A stretch of 64,000 bases of DNA from Linanthus parryae (taxonomy: Eukaryota; Streptophyta; Magnoliopsida; Ericales; Polemoniaceae): the NCBI GenBank assembly GCA_023055425.1, contig JALGPY010000004.1, positions 19,925,718 to 19,989,717 of the forward strand, written 5' to 3'. Below are positions 35,264 through 44,952 of this stretch, piece after piece (within the stretch, counting starts at the first letter, position 1; each line of letters starts with the position of its first letter). The translations under genes were made by a program, and so were the position numbers. Below the pieces are notes generated by a model. That model saw only the letters and a program-made list of their open reading frames with translations. It was not told the DNA's origin and made no database searches.

Positions 35264-36435
35264 ATGGTCTTTTGCGATAAAATTTTGCGACGGCTAGAAC
35301 AACCCGTTGAAAGGAATGCAATTTTGACCAAAACAATTTACCATCGGAAATGAAATAAATACTATCCTTTCTTTTGAGATGACCGATAAATCCTCTCGCA
35401 AAAAACATGATCTTGGTCGCAAAATACAAAGGCATGTTGCCTTAATCCTGACCTTTGAATTTCGGAAAAAACGAAGGTCGAGAGTTGAGGAATCACAAGT
35501 GAAGAAGAGCACCGGGATGGGGAATTGAACCAGAACCATTCCTCTGCCATCGTCGTTCTCGAGCACTCTCAACCCCTATCTCTCTCTCTATGCCTCGTTT
35601 CCGCCTCTCCTTTTGCTTTCTTGCAAATCGCAACCCAAAGCAAGAACCCCAAAGTCCAGCCATTGGGTCATGGGGGAGAGGAAGTCTCTACATGGACAAG
35701 ATGGTGAGTTTTCAAATATCAAAGGAAGCAATTGGATGTGAAATTAAAACATTGAGAGTAATCCTGTTGATGGCGGTTAGATAAAGTCTCTTCTTTCTGA
35801 GGAAGCAATTGTATGTAGGCGCAATTGAAGGGTTTTCACAGATCTTGAAGCAGTTGAATGATTCTCGGAGATCGAAGGAAGGAATTGAAGGTCGTTCGTC
35901 TTCTTCTTCTTATTGAAAATATATTTCTCACGTTATGTCTACTCGTGGCTTTCTTCTATGATCCTTGCGATTTATATGGTTCATCAAGATATGAGGGCAT
36001 TGTCGTGCTTCGCTTGCCTTGCAGTTGCTGATCGGAGAACCATATACAACATATAACAATCTAGATGTCCCATTATCACCCTGATATATTGCATTCTATG
36101 TAGTTGTGTCATCAATTCAAAAAATTCATTTTCTCCCTTCTTTTATCCAACAAAGGGTTTTCTCCCTGGCAGCAACTGGTTTAACATGCAGTGTTAAAAT
36201 TGACCCCAATATCCTGATGGATTTTTATGCAGAATAATCAGGTTTCCTATTGTCAGTTTTTCTAATTCAGTAGGTACGTATCTTTTTTGTAGATGGATTT
36301 TTAACATATATTATTTGCAACGACTAGTCACAAAAAATGTTGTTTCCATCATATCTTTTGTGATGCCATGCGACGGAAAAATACCCTCGCAAATTACTTT
36401 TTGTGACGGTTAACTGCATTTTCTATCGTATAGTG
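35264..36435. mobile_element. Possible CACTA-type non-autonomous DNA transposon inside Copia-5
   Basis: This roughly 1.2-kb insert splits the copia coding sequence. Its right end, read inward, starts CACTATACGATAGAAAATGC and is followed by CGTCACAAAAAG and CCGTCGCATGG, the style of CACTA subterminal repeats. The left end (TTTTGCGATAAAATTTTGCGACGG near 35270) is similar but no intact CACTA is left. No transposase is seen. The interior (35520-35760) reads like a CT-rich leader and short ORF, possibly a captured gene fragment that I do not recognise. No 3-bp target duplication could be verified. Confidence 0.35.
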
Positions 36436-36524
36436 CCCTTGCAAAAAGCTAAATGTCTTGTAATGCATTCAGAAAGAGGATGTTGACTAGAACGACATTT
36501 TCTCGCTGGTGGTTATACACACAT

Positions 36525-38284
36525 CAATCAGAGTACTAAGATAAATAGTAGAACATCACGATTTGCAGCTTGAGAAACTAGATGTGAAAACATATTTTCT
36601 AGAGGGAGAGTTGGATGAAGAAATATACAGAATCCATCCAAATGGATTCCAAGTTCCAGGAAAAGAAGACTATGTGTGCAAGTTGAAGAAATCCTTAAAT
36701 GGGCTTAAGCAATGATGCAAGAGAGGATGATCTACATGAAGCATACTTGTCATTCACGACTAATTTTGGGCTTCTCTAAAATGATATGGAAGATAAGTGC
36801 AAGGTATGGAATAAATTACAACATTTGGAGTCGTCGCAATGTTTTGGCCGTAGATTTGCTAAGCGTGTCAGAATGACGATTGCAATCCCAATCGGGAAAG
36901 CTCTCGATGAGACACGCAAGGTATTGATGAAAGGGGTCCATATTCAACCCCAAATTCTATTGTTTGACCAGTCTCACAGTTGTGTTATGTATTTTTACTA
37001 ATTTTATTAATATTTCAATTGCTAATTATGACCTTGTCTTTAGCGTACTTTTAGTTAAACTTTCCCCTGCACGTTTCTTTCGGTAAGGACAAACTTTTGG
37101 GCCAATATGAGAATTTTGCCATTTTGTTTTTATATTAGCTTTTGGCTACATATGTATGGCGTGTGGACAGGATTCGACAGTCTAGTATTGAACTATTTTG
37201 AATCCTATAGACGATTTTCTCGGTTTATTCCTTTACGTTCGTTGTTTCTTATTCTCGAATCAACACCTTGATTAAGTTCGGCGTCATAGGGTATCACAGG
37301 CACTGGTATAAGCGTTTTGATAAATGTATGTTGCAGCTTGGCTATCACAAGTGTCCATATGATTGTTTTTGTTAATACAAGACACATGATGATTCGCACA
37401 TATATATAGTTTTGTATGTCGATGATATTCTGATTGCAGATCAGAATTAGACAAACATTTAGAAACTGAAGGGGTCTCGTAGTGCGGAATTCGAGATGAA
37501 GGATTTAGGTGCTTCTCCGGAAATTCCGAGAGTTAAAATCTGTAGGGACATGATGAAGAAAAAGTTATTCTTATTTGGGTCTTCAACAAAGCCTATAAAT
37601 ACTACAATGACATCTAATATGAAGTTGAGACTGAAGAAGTACATGTCTAAGGTTCCTTATGCTTGTGCACTTGGAAGCCTAATGTAGTACATGGTATGTA
37701 CTCGCCAGACTTAGCATTCGAGGTTAGTGTTGTGAGTTGTTTATGGTTCAACCAGGGAAGGAACATTGACAAGCGATGAAGCGGATTTTCTGGTACATTA
37801 AAAGTACATCAGATACTAATTACGTTATGGGACACTCAAAATGCTTTGGTAACTTTTTTTGAAGATTCAAACTTTGGTGGAGATGTGGATAGTAAGATAT
37901 CTATAAATGGTTATGTGTTTACTCTGGGAGGTTCGGTTCGGTTCGGTTGTGAGCTGGAATACGACGCTACAGTCAACAGTGATATTTTCAACCACAGAGG
38001 AGTAGTACATGGCTTTGACAGAAGTAGCGAATGAGAGAATTTGGCTAAAAGGATTGATAAATTATCTATGTCTATATCATGATCACGCAATAGAGTTATT
38101 TGTTCATGTTTATCACGAGAGGACAAACCATATTGACGTCATATATGACTTTCTAAGAAACGAGAAGAGAATGAAATGGCAGAAGGTAGGGACATTTGAG
38201 AAACCTGCCAATATGTTCACCAAGGCGGTTCCAGAGAAAAAATTACAATATTGTTTTGAACTGCTCAACATCACGAGCCAGTAA
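36525..38284 (+). pseudogene. Copia-5 RT and RNase H relic
   Basis: RT begins with an IRVL...LEKLDVKTYFLEGELDEEIY pattern (36530-36620) and KEDYVCKLKKSLNGLKQ (to 36716). It is then interrupted by about 0.55 kb of unrelated sequence. It resumes near 37290 (HRHWYKRFDK-like), with the catalytic box LYVDDILIA (about 37405-37440) and EFEMKDLGA (37485-37515). RNase H survives as EDSNFGGDVDSKISINGYVF (37855-37920) and ERTNHIDVIYDFLR (38115-38160), ending KPANMFTKAVP. Multiple stops and frameshifts show long decay. Confidence 0.82.
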
Positions 38285-38425
38285 GCCCTTCGAGGCAATT
38301 GGGACCCTTCGGAGTCAATGAGTCTCTTTGATTGAGAAATCGGGTGCGAAGGAGATAAGACTTTGTTTTTTAGTGGAGAAGCATTGGTTTCGGTTGCGGA
38401 GAATATTCAAGTCAATGTGGAAATT

Positions 38426-38917
38426 TGTTAAAATGAGTGTTGATAGGAAACTAGTACGAGTATCTGCAGTAACTCGCACGGTTTGAAGCCAAAAGAAGGT
38501 GTTTCGGACAAGTTGCTTTAGTTGGAGGTGACCAGGAACTGTCACGAGTTCATATGTTCTCGCACGAGCACAAACCAACTCGCACGAGGATAGCAATGCT
38601 CGCACGAGCACAACCAACTCGCACAAGCATGTAACAATCGAAATAGCAGAGATATGCTCGCACGAGCCCACGATTGATCACACGTGTTGCTGATGCAACT
38701 GGTCGGCTTTAGGTCGGCTAAAAAACTAGTTCATGTATATGTTTCGGCGTATTTAAGTAGTTACTGGTTCAGAGCAATAATATACGTCGTTGTACTCGTG
38801 TTTCTCCAGAAAATAAAGTATTCTTGTTTCGCCGTGGACATAGTTAACATATTTTGTTCACAACCACATTAAATATTTGTCTTCAACGTTTATTTTCGTT
38901 CTTGAGGCGCATATTCA
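38426..38917 (+). repeat. Copia-5 3' LTR
   Basis: It starts TGTTAAAATGAG after a degenerate purine tract (GTGGAAAT) and ends TATTCA, matching the 5' remnant. A TATTTAA box (38750-38756) lies about 80 bp downstream of the dyad array. Confidence 0.75.
38539..38686. repeat. Phased array of CTCG-CA-CGAG dyads in the Copia-5 LTR
   Basis: Ten-bp cores related to CTCGCACGAG start at 38539 (decayed), 38559, 38579, 38599, 38618, 38657 and 38677 (decayed). That is a spacing of 19-20 bp with one slot lost (39 bp). The best copy is the 14-mer TGCTCGCACGAGCA (38597-38610). Two of the intervening segments share CACAA(A)CCAA, so part of the array grew by a 39-40-bp tandem duplication. Confidence 0.8.
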
Positions 38918-40348
38918 TAAAAAAACTTGCATCGCGTTACTATCGAAATAACCGGGTCATGTTATATGATGAATAGTGAAATGAGAACAATCAAGAGAAA
39001 TAAAGTAATAATAAATATTATAACAAGGTTAACGAACTATATGTCTGTTTGTTTGCAGAAAAAAAAAAAAAAAAACTATATGTCTGTTTTGTAACTGAGA
39101 TTAACAGGTCAGAGTTAGATTGAAAAATTAGAATAGAGGTTCTAACAAAAAACTAAAGGGTAGCCTTCTGCTAACTAATAACAAACCTTGTTGTGATTAT
39201 TTTTTGTTACTCAAATTAACTGTCCAAAATTGTCACAATTGCGAAGGAGTATTTTATTACTAATTTCATTGACATTTTTTTATTACTTTGAGCTAGTATT
39301 ACTATATTTCACTTAATTGTTTCTAGTTCCACTATTTACCGGGTCACTCTGACCCCGTTGTTTGGATAGCAAAGATCTAAAAATTTGATAATGTTTTCAC
39401 GTTGTTGACAATTGGAACTAAACAGTTACAATAATTCGAAAAGAACAATTACAACCATTCTGTTATTTAATTTTATTTAAAACTAATTATTTTTGGCCGT
39501 AAAGGAATAATGTCGGACTAACAGCTAACAGCCCAACCATGCCCGAGCTTCCCTCCTCTACAAAATTGCTGTGCACTAAGGGCATGCCCTTTTTTGTCAA
39601 ATTTGTGGTTATAAACTACACAAGTTCTAGTTGACAAACGATGTTGTACACTTTACATTTCATTCGATGAACAAGTACGTTGAGCAGCTTGTTTGATCCT
39701 TCATACCTTGACAGTTTCTGACGAGTGGGATCATATCTCACCTAATTCAATCACGAGTTCATGAGTGAGTTACCGAAACATGCTCCTAAAGATTGTTTTA
39801 AAAAACTGTTTTTCCAACAAAGAGAAACGGAGGAACTATCAAGCATGCTATAGTAAAATGTGACTGGACTAAGGTTGCTCCTGGAGCACTTAAATTTTTA
39901 TCCCGCCTCCTGAAAAGCGAGTTTACTTTATGCTATTCAAATCATCGGGTCCTTATAAAATAATGATTTGACGAGTTAAACAATATAAAAATTTAATATC
40001 GAACAACCATGTCAAAGTGATATAATTAAAGGCGAAAAATTCAAATTAAACTTTATAGCGGAAGAGGATACTTGGTCTGTTTCTACTCTTTCTTCCAGTT
40101 TTGACTTTTTCATCCGTAAGCATGTGACTTTGACCCGGTGATTTGAATAGCAAAATGATACAATTTTTCGGTAATTTTTCATGGTGTGGTAGAGTATAAT
40201 TTACTGTAGAACACAATGAAAATTTACCCAAAAATTACATCGTATTATTAATCAGATTATTGGATCAAAACGGTCTGATAAATAATAATAAAACTCAAAA
40301 ATGAAATAAAGAGAAGAAACATATGAAAAAGTATATTTTGTACAAGTA
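38918..40348. other. AT-rich DNA with fragments of a hairpin MITE family; no gene
   Basis: I see no ORF. At about 38940-38975, 39330-39440 and 40085-40260 there are half-copies of the sequence found in the MITE at 40349 (GGGTCA...TTTGGATAGCAAA patterns). A poly(A) run lies at 39060-39076. Confidence 0.5.
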
Positions 40349-40605
40349 CACTTCTGTCCCAGCTCTTCCCCATCATTTTGACTTTTACCACTATTCACTG
40401 GGTCACTTTGACTCGGTGATTTGGATAGCAAAATAATTTAATTTTTTGATAATTTTTCATGATGTTGTAGAGTATAAGTTGCTCTATAACACCGTGAAAA
40501 AATTGTCGAAAAATCGCATTATTTTGCTATCGAAATCACCCGGTCAAAGTGACCCATATACGAGTCAAATATTCTCAATGATGGGCAAGAGCTGGGACAG
40601 AGTAG
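40349..40605. mobile_element. Hairpin MITE (Stowaway-like, TA target)
   Basis: This 257-bp non-coding element has terminal inverted repeats of about 30 bp (CTGTCCCAGCTCTT.CCCATCATT read inward from both ends) next to TA dinucleotides at 40347-40348 and 40606-40607. The inner sequence is also an inverted repeat (GGGTCACTTTGAC... against ...GTCAAAGTGACCC), so the whole element can fold into one hairpin. The size, hairpin form and TA target point to a Tc1/mariner-derived MITE. It carries no transposase. Confidence 0.7.
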
Positions 40606-41896
40606 TACAACTAAACTCTTTCTCTTTAAAACTCTGTTGCCATTATTAGTTTTGACATGCTGACATTTATTAATGCTATTTCAAATTGACCTGTAGCTAG
40701 CGTTCCCATCGGTTCAACGTGTCAATGGAGGAGAAGATCCACATGTGGTGGGGGAGGGCACACAGACAGCGTCACATGCATGGACGTGGTATCTAATTAC
40801 CACCCACTGCTGTAGCGGGTCACGTGCATGGCCGGTACGTAGACGTAAAGCGCCACTCTCATCTCATCCCTGCAGAAGCTCATATGCACCACCCACTTTA
40901 CACTCGTTCGGAAGCATGCTCTGTGGTGTGCTGTAAGCTCTATTTTCCAAATATCTTAACAGCTTACTAAATGAAAACGCCGTCTATGAAAGATGCAGAA
41001 ATTATTATAAAGAATTGGTCTGCAAATTTATTTTGAATTTATAAGATAATGCTAGTGCAATTATATGATAGGAGTTAGATACCCAGAGGCCAGAGCCAGA
41101 AGCCAGAATTGCTCTTTGGCATATCTGCTTGGGTAAATGACACAAACCACCCCTGAAATATGATCATTTTATCAAAATAGTACCCTACGGATTGGAAAGT
41201 ACCACAAACCACCTTCGTAAGAAACGGAGAATAGTTGAAAAAATGAAAGGACTGTTCCGCCCCTCTTTTTAACAAAATTTATTTTAAAGTGAAAAACAAA
41301 AAACAAAAATCTACCCTAACTCTCTTCTATCGCTCGTGACCTATTTGGTGCACCACATTTCTCCAACACCATCAACACCGCTGCTACCAAAACCACCACA
41401 TTCCCACCAGATACACTCACACACTCTCTCATCATAGCTGAACAAACTCCTTCGAACCAACCTAGATTCCGAACAAATTTACTCCGATTCAAACAACGAA
41501 TCGCCTTAAAACTACCCATAACCACCACCAGACCTCTCTAATTTCTCCATCCCGAACCACCATCTTACCAACGTCGAACCTATTCAACTAATCAAATCTC
41601 CAGATGGGTTCTGAGGAAGACACACGACTTATTTATCAGCCCGTTCCCTACCCATATCGATTTTTCGACCAACAACAACACCACCAATCGAGCCCTAAAT
41701 TGGGGCCTCCTTGCCGGTCCCAAAACTTCCAAATTCTCAATTGATTCCTAGATCGAGCCGATTAAGCCTCCAACGTTTGAAGAGTACACATGTTCATGAT
41801 CGATTTGGGCGTAATGATGGAGATTTGGAAAATATGTTGTTTCTCGTATCTTATGAATTTTTGCCCTCTTCATATCTCGCTGACTTTAATTATATG
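40606..41896. other. Unassigned DNA with a GC-richer island; no gene
   Basis: At about 40730-40940 the base composition rises and CACGTG (near 40821) and CCACATGTGG boxes occur, as in plant promoters, but no gene follows. 41290-41740 is CA/CT-rich and leader-like with only short ORFs that I cannot assign. The segment ends at the Gypsy-B LTR. Confidence 0.4.
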
Positions 41897-42259
41897 TGAA
41901 GATATACGTATCCAAAAGAGGACATGGCCACGGAGACGACCCTGCGACGTGAGGACTGGAACATTGCTCCACCAAAGTATTTGACCGACTACGTGCAAAA
42001 GTAGTCGTTAGTTAGGAAATTATCTGCGTTAGTTTATTAGTGGCGGGATTTATTGCATTTTCTCAATTATTTTGGGGGCTTGGGAGTATTTAGCAGAGTT
42101 ATTTAGTATTTATATGTGTTAGGGTTCAGTTTTGTCTTATGAGATGCATGAATTGATTTAGTTATTTTTCTTTCATGGCATAGTTTGGAGCTTCTCGAGT
42201 TGCAGATCGAAGATCCGTAGCATCTCGAATCACTATACAATCAATAGTGTTCGGTATCA
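41897..42259 (+). repeat. Gypsy-B 5' LTR
   Basis: This 363-bp LTR of the Gypsy-A family starts TGAAGATATACG and ends TCGGTATCA. It is followed by TCTGGTGCTTTCATC, the likely primer site; I cannot assign its tRNA. Gag then starts in the expected place. Confidence 0.78.
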
Positions 42260-42273
42260 TCTGGTGCTTTCAT

Positions 42274-43049
42274 CATGTCGAGCTCACCGAACAACAACGT
42301 ACTCGCAGAACTCGTTGAATAAATTAAGACTCTCACTGCCAAGTTCAACGAATTGGATTCTCGGATGGTTTCCATTGAAGCGCGCCTCACACAGTCGAAG
42401 GTCGCTTACCTTTGCCGCCCGATTCAACCCCGGCTCTGGCACCCTTTGTACACGCGCCTTCGTCGTCCCATCCGGTTCAAAGCTTTCTTGTGAAGTCTGC
42501 GGATATCCCGGTATCACATGCCCTGGCCCATTTGCACAACCAACTTGGAAAATAGAGCTTGCAGCACACCGCAGAGTATGCTTCCCGATCCACATCAACA
42601 ACAAACAACCTTCGTCGCGCCACAACAGCCGTCCACAGTGAACCCGCAAACACCGTTCTTTGCTCAACCGCCATCTCCAACCCTAACAGGCCCGTTCTTC
42701 TAGCCAATAGCGGCGACCACAATAAACCTAACTCCACCCGCACAGCACCAGACATCACTGTTCAAAGCTTTCTGTCATGGCATCGTTCTACGGATTCACA
42801 CCCACCAAAAATGGTCGCTGGCTTTCCCCACCAGTATCACCGCTGCTACAGTAGTGACTTACATCGTTCCCACCAATGGTAACCCAGCCGCACGAGCCAA
42901 CTCTGACTCCGTTCAGACACCTTCCCAAACCACGACAAACACACAGTTTGAGAGAGATAATCCTCCTACTCATACCACGAGTTTTGCACCAGCAACTGGC
43001 CTTGGACCAAATTATTTTCAATGCCACAGCAAAGGGGTGCAGGGTAATT
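42274..43049 (+). pseudogene. Gypsy-B gag relic, left part
   Basis: It opens MSSSPNNNVLAELVE, then a stop, then KTLTAKFNELDSRMVSIEARL. This is the coiled-coil start of a gypsy gag, equivalent to 10260 onward in Gypsy-A. The following Pro/Gln/Thr-rich linker (42450-43000) has many frame changes. The Athila element interrupts it at 43055. The gag continues at 56248, where the sequence first repeats GGGGT. Confidence 0.7.
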
Positions 43050-43348
43050 GGGGTTGACAGCTTGAAAATGGACTAGTCTGGGACATCTTTTTACCATTGG
43101 TTTTAACCCTGTGAGAGTTGAGTTTGCCCATTTTCAGCTTATTTTCCACCTGATACGAGGCAGAGATTTATAGGACATGATTGCAAGATTTGAGTAATTT
43201 CATGCATACTTTTGTTTGTTGGATATGATCGCGGGTACATGTTATAATGTGCAGGTAACAGGTGCCGAGAAATGCATGGGATTGACTTGGATGGAAGGCA
43301 GCGTATCAGGAGAGCTGAGCAGAAAAAAGAGCAGAAAAGTCTAAGTTG

Positions 43349-43713
43349 TGCGTTCAAACGCAGGGCACCTGCGTTCAAACGCACCAGATGGCAGCAACGG
43401 GAAAATGGCAGAAAAGAGGCTAAGGCCTGCGTTCAGACGCACGGCCTGCGTTCAAACGCAGGGTTCAAATTCAGAAATGCAGAAAAGCTAAGGGGTGCGT
43501 TCAGACGCACGGCCTGCGTTCAAACGTAGGACTCGACATCAGAAGAAGAAGACCAAGTTGTGCGTTCAAACGCAGGGGAGCTGCGTTCAAACGCACGTGT
43601 CCGAGAAGTCAGAAGCCAGAGGAAGGAAAAGCGGTTAAGGCCTGCGTTCAAACGCAGGATGAGTGCGTTCAGACGCACTGCGTTTGAACGCAGGTGAGTT
43701 GCGTTTGAACGCA
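43349..43713. repeat. Array of 12 TGCGT-N4-ACGCA dyads in the Athila 5' LTR
   Basis: Fourteen-bp dyads start at 43349, 43370, 43428, 43447, 43496, 43515, 43561, 43582, 43643, 43664, 43679 and 43700. They form six pairs with start-to-start spacing 21, 19, 19, 21, 21 and 21 bp. The arms TGCGT and ACGCA are kept in all but one (43515 ends ACGTA). The four central bases vary (TCAA, TCAG, TTGA). Sequence between pairs is unrelated, so this is not a simple tandem repeat. Each dyad has two CpG sites. Confidence 0.95.
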
Positions 43714-43797
43714 CAGAGGGTTTCCAGAAGCTTCCAGGACGGGTCTTTTTGAGGGTAAAACAGGAATTTCGTGCATCAGTTTTGGAGACTGTGGCAG

Positions 43798-43804
43798 TAT
43801 AAAA
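43798..43804 (+). promoter_or_regulatory. Athila LTR TATA box
   Basis: TATAAAA followed by GGAGG lies 85 bp after the end of the last dyad (43713). It is the best core promoter in the LTR. Transcription should start about 30 bp further on, before CACACTCATACATC-type leader sequence. The same box occurs in the 3' LTR at 55229. Confidence 0.75.
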
Positions 43805-44817
43805 GGAGGTGTCCCAGCACTGAATTAGGGTTACACATACACACTCATACATCTATCATCATCATCACAGCAGCCAGTTTCAGAGCCGTCAGGATTGGAG
43901 CAAGTCAGGATTGGAGCAGTTTTTCAGTATTCAGCCAATAACTAGTTTGATCTTTTCTCTCTTTTATGAAACGTTGTTTTTCAATAATGCAAGCTAGCTA
44001 GACCTTTTTCCTAGGTTCTCGGTTAACCTAGGGTTTATGAATTCAGCAGACTTGGTTGTTTGACTTTCAGATGCATGGCTAGTTGAAGCCTTAATACAGG
44101 ATGGATTGTTTATTATTCTGTCTTTGATTTTATTTACATACATGAATGGCTTGATCACCCAGGAGTGTTAAAGACAGGATCTGGTGCGCGAGAGTGACCA
44201 GTGAGAGTTAGGAAGAAAAGACAGGATTTAGTACTCTGCCTTGATGGACCGAGAGGTGAAAAGAATCAGGGGACTAGCCCAGAAGCATTAGACCAACTGT
44301 TAGACGTTTAGGGGGAGACCGAGAGGAGAACCTGTTACCCTAGCAGACTTAGAACGAACCTGCAGATTTAGGTGGATCGAGAGGACCCAAAAATCTGCAG
44401 GAGAGTGATAGGTGCATGAGACCGAGAGGAGATTGTACTGTTGGTATGCTGGCATAAACAAAACCACCGTGTGTTTCTGAAATCGAATATACCATGAAAG
44501 CTGGAGATTAACCCTAGGGGATCCTGGGACCTAGATTCTTAGAATTATTGATTTTTACAACTACAACAATTTCTGCAAAGTATTTAAAAGAAAAATAAAA
44601 TAAGCTTTTCTAAATATCGTTTTATTTACTGCAATTTAGTGAGTAGAATCAAATCCCAACCTTCCTCCTTTTTACAGACTTTGTGTCTAATTCTAATTCT
44701 AATAAGCAAAACTTAAACTGTTCTCGAGGGTTCGACAATCAGAGTCACAATTACATACTCTATATTACTTGATCGTACACTTGCGAAAAAGCAGATAGAT
44801 TTACGCTGTCAAGTTTT

Positions 44818-44835
44818 TGGCGCCGTTGCAGGGGA
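44818..44835 (+). promoter_or_regulatory. Athila primer binding site (tRNA-Asp)
   Basis: TGGCGCCGTTGCAGGGGA lies six bases after the LTR. It complements the 3' end of plant tRNA-Asp except for one base (A for C after GTTGC). This primer choice is typical of Athila/Tat elements. Confidence 0.88.
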
Positions 44836-44952
44836 ACGGTTACAGTTTTTTTAAAAAGACATTAGAATAAGTCTCAAAGTTTTTCTTTTTTTTACGTTTA
44901 TTTTCTTTTGACTTATTGCTCTTGAATTCTGATTTTCAGGGTATTCTAGTTT

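Larger units (their letters stand above)
34059..38917 (+). mobile_element. Copia-5: decayed Ty1/copia element
   Basis: This is a plus-strand copia relic. The left end abuts Gypsy-R, and the 5' LTR survives only as its last roughly 280 bp (to 34347). A primer-site remnant (TGGTATAAGATC, starting 34355) follows. Gag, RT and RNase H relics and a 492-bp 3' LTR (38426-38917) complete it. Part of the middle (integrase) is replaced by an inserted sequence (35264-36435), and another extraneous segment of about 0.55 kb interrupts RT (about 36717-37290). Confidence 0.8.
43055..44811 (+). repeat. Athila 5' LTR
   Basis: This 1757-bp LTR contains the dyad array (43349-43713), a TATA box (43798) and a GA-rich repeated segment with the word GACCGAGAGG (about 44250-44430). 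Its partner is 54486-56242. Confidence 0.95.

Noticed and set aside
40735..40940. Promoter of a host gene at the GC-richer island with CACGTG
   Set aside because: No ORF of credible length or composition follows on either strand before the next repeat.
43272..43529. Short ORFs over the dyad arrays giving peptide repeats such as AFKRR, RSNA and CVQTQ (also 50472-50838 and 54703-54960)
   Set aside because: The peptides are simply the three readings of the palindrome. Frames change along the array, and the LTR copies lie upstream of the TATA box.
43349..43713. Regularly spaced short repeats resembling a CRISPR array
   Set aside because: Repeats are 14-bp palindromes with 5-7-bp and about 50-bp gaps in a plant retrotransposon LTR. 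There are no spacers of uniform length and no cas genes.
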